A stretch of DNA of 64,000 bases from Acridotheres tristis (taxonomy: Eukaryota; Chordata; Aves; Passeriformes; Sturnidae): the NCBI GenBank assembly GCA_037013685.1, contig CM072887.1, positions 44,505,154 to 44,569,153 of the forward strand, read 5' to 3'. Numbering within the stretch: position 1 is the stretch's first letter; each line of letters begins with the position of its first letter. A program made the translations under genes and the position numbers. The notes below the pieces were generated by a model. That model was given only the letters and a program-made list of their open reading frames with translations, did not search any database and had not been told where the DNA came from. Shown here piece after piece: positions 27,613-38,431 of this stretch.

Positions 27613-27740
27613 TTCTCTTTCTCTTTCTCTTTCTCTTTCTCTTTCTCTTTCTCTTTCTCTTTCTCTTTCTCTTTCTCTTTCTCTTTCTCTTTCTCTTTCT
27701 CTTTCTCTTTCTCTTTCTCTTTCTCTTTTCTTCTTCTAAC
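27578..27740 (+). repeat. (CTTTCT)n hexanucleotide array
   Basis: About 25 copies of a TTTCTC-type hexamer follow directly on the (CCCCTT)n array, with a short irregular stretch at the junction (27576-27600). Both arrays are pure pyrimidine on the plus strand and share the 6-bp period, giving an uninterrupted polypyrimidine tract of roughly 300 bp. Such tracts can adopt triplex (H-DNA) structure. The array decays into irregular C/T sequence near 27728-27750. Confidence 0.98.
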
Positions 27741-30700
27741 TTTCTTTTCTTAAAATCTATGTAACTTAAAGCTGGATGAGTTTGAGTTTGCTAAGTCAGT
27801 GCTTTGTGAAGTGCCTTGCTCAATTGGATATTGATTTTTTTGAAATTTGACACGAACTTTACTCTCTAAAGTTTGCAAGTTAAAGTCTGCAATTCAACCT
27901 CCTGAGAGCTTTGTTGTCTTCTGTGCTCCACCCAGTGGTGTCAAAGTACTTAAGCTCCTTTAAAACACTCTCTGGATGAGCTTGGGTGTAACAAGGCAGG
28001 ACTAAAGTGTTTTGTTTCTACACCCCAGATTCTTTCTGTTGGCCAGTTGACCTCCTTTAGGTCCTGCCAGAGTGGAAACTGTGTCTGGGAGAGACTCTAT
28101 CATGGCCAAGGAAGTGGTACAAAAGTTTAATCACATGTAACTCCTTCTATTAATTCAAGACCAGTGTCTGATCGTCTAAATGAGTTTTTCTCATCTCTTC
28201 TGCACTCTGTGGCATACATTCACTTGCAGAAAATTGTTAGGAGCATATTTAATATACTAGTCATGGCTAGCAAGAGTGTAAAGGAGCTATGTCAGGTGGG
28301 GACATGAGGCCCATCTCCTGGCTGTACAGTAACCCACATCCTTAGGGATCTGCACTTTTCCTTAATTTGAAAAGCCTGTTGGAACAGGAGGAAAAACAGC
28401 ACACATAGCTGCAATGTCAAACAGCTCTTGTGACAAGTTTGAATAGGCTGCATTGTAAATGAAGTGAATATCAGAACTGTTATATTTCAATTTTAAGATA
28501 ACACAAAACACTACATTTGCCATGGTATTTTTTTCTGTATGGGTTTTTTTACACTGAAAGCTATCAGACAAAAACCTATAAGTAAATTATGGAGACATTA
28601 TAAGAAAATTAAAACCAGACTTCCTAATATAAACTGTTGAATATATTTAACAAGAGTCAGTTTTCCAATGTAAGTCTATCTTAATCATCAATGTCTTTCA
28701 GGTTCATTTTCAGAAATAAACTATTCAGCCCTTTGTATTTTATATTCTAATGCTCACCTATTCATAATGTTATTTAATAATAAAATAATTTGGATTCCAG
28801 CAGGATGGCATAGGGCTTTCCAAGGAGTTAAAATATTTATAATAAAATGTGACTATTAAGATTTTTCATTAAAATCATAGGAATTATTTTTCTACATCAA
28901 GACTCTTTGGTGTATTGTAATTTTAATCATAATAACATAAATTATTATTGTTATTTTATGGACTGAAATAGATGTATCTGAGACTACTTGAATGAACTAG
29001 TGCAGAAGCCAAAATATGGCAAATATACACTGTGCAAGGTTACCAGACTTAGTAATTAATTCATTACATGTGAAAAATTTGCAGTGTTTAAGATGAATAA
29101 TGAAAACTTACCAATGGCATGATTTATTGCCATTTCCTCTAGCCCCCTTTTAGGAAGAAGTCAGTTGGTGCTGCCAGCAAATCTGGATGGAGTAGCTGAC
29201 CTACTGGAAATTCAAAAGGCTTAAGGAGTTTAAGGATTACTGCAAAGTTCCTATGAATATTTAACCAACCAACCTGTCTGACTGATAGATGCCACTGACA
29301 CTTTTAGAAATTCATTTATTCAAAGAAATGACATTTCATTATGTGAGAAGCATATCTAATAGATGTGTCCTTCTTTTAAGCTGGAACTTTGATTCGGAAT
29401 TTTAAAGTGGAAACACTTTGCTGGCTGGAAGACACCATGCTGTTTACTGGATTTCTCAGTATGAAACTGCAACCAAAAATCGTGTCATATTGTTGCAAAT
29501 AGTTACAACAAATTTGAATATGGTTTTCTTTGACTAGACAATGACTTCACTGAATTTGTGGACTGTCATGGTTGCTTTAGAATATGGTATATGAAACATT
29601 TGGAATTTGTTATCCAGCAGTAAGATGTCTTTGCAAACATTCCTCTGAACAGGTTCACTCTTCAGCTGTTATGTGGTAAGCTGAATGAGCCTGAATAATT
29701 TCTTGTCAGAGACATTTGATGCATATCCTATATATGAGAAGTTCCTGGAAGATAATAAGAGCTGTCTAAAAGCCAAAATGGGAAAAACAAGAAAAGTTCT
29801 CTAGGGCTAATGTAGTTTCTATCTATGACAGCTGAACCTGTGGTTTTTGAATCACAGAAGCAGGTGTACCTCTTAACCTTTGTGAAAGTTTTTGATGTTT
29901 TGTCTTCTCCAACGCTTTCAAGAGTGAACTGGGGAGGTGGGCCCAAAGTGCAAAGATGATTGGGTAGGTGCAGATCTTATGAAATAACTGCCCTGGGCAC
30001 ATAGGAAAGTAAGACAAAGCAGGTCTGTTATTTATTTAATCATACACTCCTTTTTCTTTTGTTCCCTACATATTTGCTAAAGAAAAGTTAGACTTTCCAC
30101 TTGAAATTTGCAAAGTCTTTGAAAAAAAAATAAATACTTTCTCACTTCCTTGTATCTAAAATATGGTTTATTTGAAACACATTTCGTTAAAAGTCCGCTG
30201 TTTTTAAAGATAAGTGTTCTCGTTGTGACTTGCAACAGAAGATTTAAATCTAGATCAGACCTGACCTGGAACATACTCTTCTCCCCTGAAGGCCTAAATT
30301 TTATTCTGTGTTTGAAACTCAGCTGTAGCAGTTCTATGTCTACATTATCCCTGAAGAGGGTAGATATCGAAACATTTATTAATAAATAACCCAAGAAGAA
30401 AAGGAAGCCATTATAGGCAAAAATCAAACCTTAATGAAATTATGATACTTCAGTTTGCAGTCACTGTATGGCAAAGTAGTCAAGTGGACAAAACCCAAAA
30501 ATTGAAAATATAATAAAGCTGTATTAATATCACCCATGCATGCGATTCCAACTAATTTTATAATATATTTCTGCTTGTGACAAGCATCTGGGACCAAGCT
30601 AGATTCTTTATTGATAAAATCAATCCAAAGAATAAAAGAATGCTAAAAGAAAATTTAAAATTTACTGAAAAAATTTTTATGTTAAAGCTTTTAAGAGTAT

Positions 30701-33700
30701 TTAAGTGTTTTATACTGCTAGAAAGAGTTAAAATGCATAAATGATTCTACCAGTACAGAGTTGTTTAAAGAATGTACTTGTCTGATGGAGAAGTTTATGC
30801 AGAACAGGTAAGGGGAAAAAATGTCTTTCAGACATTTAATTAACTGCTACTCTTATAAATGTGTACTTGTGAAGTAAACCATTCTTTTATGTAGCTAGAA
30901 GGTACTTTAAATTCATGTTCTAGTCAGCTAGAAGGAAACAAAAATTAGTCCCACAGTATTGCAATGCTCTATCAAGAACCTGAAGGACAATATGAAACAT
31001 AGAGTAATTAATGTTTTGCACGAAAAAAATTACTTTTCAGTCAGCACAATATTTGGTAATAATTTAAGGTATTAATAGAAGTATCTCTCACAGAACAAAT
31101 TACGTTTCTGATGGGGCATATCTGATGCTTAAAAGTATTGCTATACCTGCCATGACAGGCAGCCTGAAGGTCAGAAATACTTAATTCTCGCTCTGCCAGC
31201 AGAATTTTCCACTCTGTTTTTGGCTGTAGCTTTGTTAGAGGCTCATTCTTTACAGATGATGAATTTTTTTGTGTAAGAAGAACATATGAGGGGTCAGAAA
31301 GTTTGGTAATACATCAGCTACGGAGAGAAAATCTCACCTGTTTTCCTCAACAATATAAAGAAAATAAGGTGATTATTCAGTTGCTTAAATTAAACAGACT
31401 TAAGCCAGAGGAAAAGTGGAAGAAAACCAAGCAAGAATATTCAAAGAACTATTGGCATTTCTTAATGTCTCCTAGACTTTTACTGTGAATTTTCTTTTTG
31501 TTAGAAATTTGTTTATCTTATGCCAAGTAAGACAATTTTTCTTCATTTGACAGCAAGTTTCTGTAAAGTTTTATGGCTTCAATCCATGTCGATACTTTTT
31601 AATGTTCTTGCCCTCTTAGAATGAGTATGAAAGCAATCCATCTTTTTTATTTTTTTGTTTGAAATTCAAAGATAATTTCCTCTATTTCACAAGGATTATA
31701 GGAAAATAAGAAAACGCACTAGCTTGCTTTATTTTCCTGTTCCTCATGCAAAACTGTTTTGTCAGCAGTCAGAGCTACCTTAAAGTTCTGCAGAAATATA
31801 GATGCTATTTAATTTTCCTGTCTTGGACTCCTTTCAGTTTGCTATCTGTAAAGCAGTGAGACAGGACAGCTGAGAGAAATAAGTGGGAACAATATGGGTA
31901 GCTGAAAAAGTTGTGAGGGAGAGGTGAGATGAGTCAATGTTCACTGGCCACATTGCTTTTTGTGCTTCCTACCAAATTTTAGAGAGAGACTGACAAGGCT
32001 TAGAAGCTGCAGAGAGAAAATATTCTTATCCCTTTTTAAATTTTTTCCTCCTCTTACACATTTCTCAAGTATGAGACCTACTTCACTCCTGTAGTCACCT
32101 TTCACTATTCCTTATTTTCCTTAAGTAGAGGACTCCTCCAGCTCTTCATAAATCAGTTACTCAGACTTGTGTGCCTCAGTAACTCTGAGGTGGGGACAAT
32201 TCTGGGAATTTGTTGGACTGGATCAGCTCCTAGGATTCACTAACCTCTGCTGCTTTAGAGAACCCTCTAGCATATCCTTTGAATGCATACTACAGCCACA
32301 ACTCTGACATTTTAAGGATGAAGTAAACTTTTGTTCAAGATCTGTGTACAAGGATGGAAGTTTAAATTCTGCAGCTTAAATCTCGTGGCACTACTGTACT
32401 GAGATCTGAAGCTGCAGACAAGAATATTACTGAGAGTTTCTGCCAAATATGGAAATAAGTTCTTACACATAAAGACAGCATTTGGATATATTGCTGGGAC
32501 TGCATCAGAGCATGGCATCTTAATCTGAGTTATTAATGCAAATATGAAAGGAAAGAAGAAAGTTTCATAAATCTTTCATATAGCCTTCAACATTGGTAAT
32601 AATGCATTTCCTTAGGGAGTTTGTTTCATTCTTGTCCATCTTAATGCATGACTGTATAATACTTAGCAAAATTTTAATGGTGGTCTTTCACCTTATGTCT
32701 GACTGTCTGTATGAGGGCTCATAAAGCTGTTTTTGCATTAATTTCTGGGCTTTTGCATTAAATTATTTGATTTTTTTAAATGCTAAGTCATCCATAAGGT
32801 TTGACTGTTAATGTCAATGGAAAGAAGAATGACATGATGCACGCAATTCCTCAGAATTTAGCTACTGGAGTATTTTAGTATATTTGGACTTAAATTCCTC
32901 TCCTTATCTTCATTAGTCTTCATTTCATTTCATTTAAAAAGAGCTCAGAAAGGCATTTCCCAAAGGAAGAATAAAAAGCTAATTTGGAAACCAACCCTCT
33001 AGAAAATTACTCTTGACATAAAATATATAACCTTTTGCACAGACTGACAAGAAGCTGCAGTATTCTTGTCTAAACAAAATCAGCCAACAATATCAATGTT
33101 ATTTAAGTAACACATTAATGCTTGTTATGTAGAAAAACTAATGATTCATATGTTGCTTCCTAAATTTAAAAAAGGCAAAAAATGCCATTCATATATGGGA
33201 GTAAATTACTTGCCTTTCTTTTAAAATTTCTCTTTAGGTTTATTAATTTTCTTCAATAAATCTCATTTATGTTAAATTCTGCAGACTCACATCCACAATT
33301 CAAAATCTTTATAATGTACTAAGAGAATCCCTTAATAATCCTGTCCCACAGAAATAGCATTATATTATTCAAAGTTTCTTGACAAAGATGAAAGGAGCAT
33401 TCAGGATGCTTTGTAGGGAAAAAAATTAGTTGCAATATATCAAAACTTGTATACTTTGGTAATAGAGAAGCTTAATTGTTACAAAGAGAATATTCGATAC
33501 CTGAAAGAAGTCAAAGTTCACATGCCATGTCTTGTGTCTCCCAACAAGAAATGTAGTCCTAGAAGATATTTGGCTGTTGGATTATTTGATTCCTCAGTGT
33601 TTTTTAACAATAATCATGTATTTTATGTTTCTGTCTTTCGATGATAGTTGTATAAGAAATTCCTTTCAACATTTTAAAGGCATCACACATTAGATTATTT

Positions 33701-36150
33701 CCAAGTAAAATGTATGCAAAGCATTTGTAATGCAAACACAGTTGGTCAGGTTTTTCTTGATGCTGTCTTTTAAGCATGTACGATTTCTCCACTGAGAATC
33801 AAACACAGCGGGTTTATGCATTCCTAGTGACAATTATCTCTTTAGTACAAACAGCATTAGACTGCAGGGGAAAAGCCCTTGAACTTCAAAATGTTTTCCT
33901 TTGCATTGGCTCTTAAATGCTTCATTTTCCTAGCTAGAAAAAAATTTGAAAAACTAAAACAATCCTATAAAGTTCTTAAATTTCCAGCAAATGCAGCAAA
34001 CAGACTTCACTGTCAGCTTTCTGCTTTCAAATTCATAATTTGAACTGTGTGATCTCTTTGAGGAGCTCTGCAATATGAAATTATTACCATGTGATGCAAT
34101 GGAAATGAACCAAAGGGGAATGCTGAGAATAAACAGCACACTTCAATTTCTCAAAATGACACATGTTTGGAGAAAGCAAATGCAAATATTGTTCAAAACC
34201 AGCACCAGCTTTAAGTTCCCCTTTTCAGCCACACTGCTGGCCTTGTTCTCCACAGGAGTGGCTTCCTTCTTCCAACACATCATTTATCAGTCGCCTTCAT
34301 TTAGTGCTCTTAACACTTCACTTTGTCCATGCTGAGTGATCGATTTATTCCACTGGCTTAAATGAAGGACTAGCCAGGTTAGCAAATACCTAAACATGGC
34401 CATGCTTCACTCAGAGATTTTTTTTCTCTGCGTTTATGATCAGTCTCCAGACTCTCTTGGAAGTCCCAGCCCAAAGGCTTCCAAGGGATCAACCCTTGTC
34501 TCTTGTAGGAGATGCAGGATCTGGAGCAGGACCCTCCTATTTTCCTTCTACTGGCTCGCTGGTCTGTCTCAGGCTCTTGCATCCTTCTCTGAGAAATCTG
34601 TGTCTCTCATCAGCAGTCAAGAAGCACAAGATATTTCTACCAAGCTGAACTACTGTGTCAGGAGAGCAGGGAAGAGCTTGCTGCATGACAAAATGCTTAA
34701 CAGGAGTCCAGGGACTTTTTGACAGTTCCGCCTCTATTCTTCTTTATGGGCTTGCAGATGAGCTTTATCACATAACCTATCAGGAATGACTCCAACCATG
34801 AATTTCATTCCATAAAGTGATGGATTCTTATTAGTCAAAAGAGTAAAGGACACTGTTATGCAGGCACATTTCCTATTGTTTTGCTGCTTCACTGAAATTA
34901 ATTTCCATGCTTACACTGCCCTCACCAAACTTTAAACATACAAAAATTAACCTTTCATCTGGTGTTACTCAGTGCCAAGAACAGGACTGATTTAGTAGAT
35001 AAATAATGGATTCCTTAGCAATGAGCACTAATGCCTGCAAACACATGAAGAAATTAGGTTTAATTAGCACTGTGTACAAGTCATTGCCATTTTTAAGCTG
35101 TATGAAAGATACCTCTTCAATAATTAGTTTATGTACTAATAGTCTAGTGGTGTCTCTGTGGGTGTTGGGAGGGCTGGCAGCAGAGCATCCTGTTCCTGGT
35201 ACATTGGACAGGGTGCAAATTTGCCTGGGTTGTCTTGGGTCAGAGAACACAGAATAGACTCAAAGTGCTGTGTATCACTAAGCGAGGTATTTGAGTACAA
35301 ATTCTTTCCTCCCCTTGGTGGGCACCAGGCAGTGAAAAATTCTGTAAAACCATTTGTGAGGGGTCCCCTTTTGATACGCTTGTCTTGGCACTGACCTAGG
35401 TAGCCACACTGATGCCTTGAGGGTAGCAGAGAAGAGTGTGAAAGAAAGAAATGGTGATATTCTGACTCAAGTTCAGGAAGGCAAAAAGCTACTCTGGCTT
35501 AAAACAATCCTTTTCCCCTAGTAGCTCACTTCTCACCACCTGTTAGGGATATTTTGGATAGTAAGGCAGAAGCAGATGTGTTAGTGTGCCTTGCTCACTG
35601 CAGTTCAACCGGTTGTACTGTTGTAATTCCAGCCTTGCTTATGGTTAAAAATCACCTGGAAACTGCTTACATATTTTCATTTTTCCTGCCACTGTTATGA
35701 CAGGGGTGCTTGGCAGGAACATGGTGTGGACAGATGGGCCAGCAACCTCCTGAATTGCCCTGTCTAAATTCACAGCACCTCATGGCTGTGATTACTAACA
35801 GAATAAATGGCTTGAGATCACTCAGAAGTTCAAAATATTTTGTGCAGGATGCAGCTGATTATTTTCCCACCTCCTCCTTCTACTGGCAATCAATATGTGT
35901 TGCAACCAGATATAAATTACTTGCTTTTCTAAACTGTTTGATTTAAACTAGTCTGCAAAAAGGTAGCCTAGCTGACCTATTTCTCATGGACATATATCCT
36001 AATTTTTCTGTAGTTTTTATCTTGATGATTGTCAAATTCAAGAACTTTCTTCGGTACAAAATTTGACGGGGTCAACACAGAGGTCTGTTTTTGCAATGAT
36101 AAGAGATAAAAGTCCAAAATCATATGTTGGAGATAGAGTGGGATTCTGGA
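27741..36150. other. No gene or repeat recognised; AT-rich desert
   Basis: More than 8 kb without any element I can name. Frames are short. A less AT-rich patch at about 34.4-34.7 kb has overlapping frames of up to 108 codons on the plus strand, without splice signals or recognisable residues. Confidence 0.6.
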
Positions 36151-36215
36151 GTATTTTTTTTGTTGTTGTTTGTGGTTTGTTTTTGGTCTTGGTTTTTGGG
36201 GTTCTTTTTGTAGTT
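36151..36215 (+). repeat. T/G-rich low-complexity tract
   Basis: Almost only T and G: T8, then GTT triplets, then mixed TTTGG and TTTTTGGGG blocks. It is similar in make-up to the tracts at 49.2, 54.4, 56.4 and 57.1 kb. Confidence 0.9.
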
Positions 36216-37398
36216 GGACATTACAAAACTAAATTATAGAAGTAGAAGAGTTGGAAAAACAGAAACTGTCAATGAAAATGATGGCAAGACAGAAGAGGAT
36301 TTCTAAAGTCTGTGCCAAAGAAACAGTTGGAGAGAGAAGAAGGGGATGAAAATCAGTAGATGGTGTCATGGGCACCAACAGAGAATATTATTTTAAGAAA
36401 GAGTGTTTCTGGTAGTACTAAGACAGCTGACAGGTCCAGATGGATGAAGCTGATCAGGTTCTGTGGTTTGGTGAAGAGGAGTCCATGCAGATTTTAAAAG
36501 GAAAAAAAAAAAAAGGGGGTGGGGGAGTTTGATAATTGTGAACTGTATTGGAAAGTGCCTAAAATGAAACTGAAGAATAAAGTCTCCAGGGGAAGAAACT
36601 AGAGCAAATTTACAGGTACAGGAAAGTGGAATGACAGCTATAGATAAACTAGCTCTGTGTTAATATGGTTTTTTAAAAACAGTGAAAAATAGCCTGTGAT
36701 GAGATAAAGACTGGAAGGTGTTCAGTGCAGGGATGCAGAATGGGTTAACCCGTGGTAAGGCAAGCTGTTCTCGTTATAAAATCTATGGCCACTGTGGAAC
36801 AGTCCTTGGAGCAAGACCTTCAGAGTGAACAACTAGCACATCAATGAATGAGGGAAATATGTATCAGATTTCTAAATATGTGTCAGTTGCCTTCCTTTTT
36901 CCCATACATAGTCTGTTTGTGAGAGATTATCACAGTGTAGTGATAGAGATTAAAGATTATTGCAATGCAGTCCTGTTTTACATTTGGAGCCTGGTATGTC
37001 TCTTAATGCATCCATACATAGAGAAGTAAGAGAAAGAGAAAAGAGTGTGCAAGGGAGATCAGGGGAGCAGCTGGGTCTCTGAGGCAAATGGGAAAGTGAA
37101 AAGAGTTCTATTTCTATGTCTGTGAAAGAAGAGAAAAAAAAAAAGATAAGAAAAATGGAATAAAGTAAAAGAAGCCTGAGGAGACATAAAAATCCCCAGA
37201 TAATGTTGGATATGTGCTTTATAAAAGCAGCAGTGAGGACAAGGGAGGTGGGTCAGTCCAAGGCAGAGGTGCAGGAATGGCGGCATGCCCTGCCAAGCTG
37301 GGACAGCTGTGCAACGCAGGATCAGCAGGACTGAGAGTGATGGGGTGTGTGCTGCAGGCAGGCTAGTGCAGGATTTCAAACTCTGATAGTCTAAAGTG

Positions 37399-37415
37399 TA
37401 ATAATAATAATAATA
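37399..37415 (+). repeat. (TAA)n microsatellite
   Basis: Five consecutive TAA triplets in AT-rich DNA, about 280 bp before the paired CR1 fragments. Confidence 0.85.
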
Positions 37416-37689
37416 GACACTGCATTGTGAAACTATTAACTTCAGTGAATGTCAGTTCCAACTTTAGAAAATTAAAGGTAAAACACAGTCATGTTGAAAA
37501 TGTAGTAAAAATTTGGCAATAAACCTTCATTGACTTTCTGATCACATGTCACAGGTGGTGTTTAAAACACAGAACCATCTGACGAGGGTAGGCTCATATC
37601 ATTTCTGTGTCTGCAGGATCAAGACAGAACCAGCACAGGTATGTACTTAAGGGGTAATACTTTTAAGAATTAATTAATTAGAATAGTTG

Positions 37690-38069
37690 ATGAGACTACA
37701 TCTCAAATCCTATGTGCAGTTTTGGGCCCCTTACAACAAGAAGGACATTGAGGTGCTGGAGTGAGTCCAGAGAAGGGCAGTGGAGCTGGGGAAGGAGATG
37801 GAGCACGGGTCTGATGAGAAGTGACTGAGTAATCTGGGGTTGTTTAGCCTGAAGAAAAAGAGGCTCAGGGGGTGACCTTATGGCTCCCTACAACTCCCTG
37901 AAAGGAGACTGTGGCCCGGTGGGTATCAGTCTCTTTTCCAAGGTAACAAGTTACAAGATGAGAGAAAGTGCCTTAGATTGTACCAGGAGAGATTTAGAAT
38001 GGATAGTAGGATTTTTTTTTTACAGAAAAGATTGTACAGCATTGGAACAGACTGCCCAGGGAAGTGATG
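37690..38069 (+). mobile_element. CR1 LINE, 3'-region fragment, sense orientation
   Basis: This stretch reads in sense like the 3' part of an avian CR1 non-LTR retrotransposon. It has the usual order of landmarks: 'ttttgggcccc' near 37722, 'agaaggacattgaggtgctgga' type text just after 37738, 'ggggttgtttagcctg' near 37837, and 'ggaacagactgcccaggga' near 38044. CR1 copies are normally truncated at the 5' end, which fits. This copy also lacks its own 3' end: after 'cccagggaagtg' the expected remaining hundred or so bases and the terminal octamer repeat are missing. At that point a second CR1 in the opposite orientation begins. No coding function remains. Family assignment is from memory of CR1 sequence; the subfamily is not determined. 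Confidence 0.9.
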
Positions 38070-38431
38070 TTTAGGGTTGGAAGGACCTTAAAGATCATCT
38101 AGTTCCAACCCCTCTGCCATGGAAAGGGGTGCCAGTGACGAGTTGAGGTTGCTCAGGGGCCCTTCCAGGTCTTGAACACTTTCATGGGTGGAGCATCTAC
38201 AACTTCTCTGGGCAACCAGTTCCAGTGCCTCACCACTCCTCGAGTAAAGAATTTCTTCCTGACACCTAAACTAAACCTGTCCTCTTTCAGTTTAAAACCA
38301 CTGCCCTTTTTCCTGTCACTATTTGCTCGTATAAAAGTCCTTTGCTCTCCTTTTCATAAGCCCCTTTAAGGTACTGGAAGGCCACATTGAGGTCTCCCCA
38401 AAGCATTCTTTCCCCAGGCTACAGAGAAGTT
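38070..38431 (-). mobile_element. CR1 LINE, 3'-end fragment, antisense orientation
   Basis: Read on the minus strand this is a CR1 3' end. On the plus strand it opens with 'gttggaaggaccttaaag' followed by 'atctagttccaacccc', the reverse complement of the CR1 terminus. It then runs through 'ctgggcaaccagttccagtg' and 'aagaatttcttcctgac' to 'gaggtctccccaaagcattc'. Only the last few bases of the 3' terminal repeat seem to be missing. The 5' truncation is near 38431, where similarity stops and AT-rich unique sequence follows. It lies directly against the sense CR1 fragment on its left, so the pair forms an imperfect inverted repeat. It contains only broken frames. Confidence 0.9.

Noticed and set aside
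27384..27764. Two open frames of 115-126 codons encoding Pro-Phe/Phe-Ser and Pro-Leu/Phe-Leu repeats
   Set aside because: Direct translation of the hexanucleotide arrays; no coding evidence outside the repeat.
32165..32215. Possible MIR core ('tgtgcctcagtaactctgag')
   Set aside because: The match covers about 20 bases and the downstream 'gggataat' block is absent; a small hairpin explains part of it.
36742..36751. 10-bp palindrome 'gggttaaccc'
   Set aside because: Palindromes of this length are expected by chance; no second site or promoter nearby.
38172..38369. 65-codon frame
   Set aside because: Lies in the antisense CR1 fragment.
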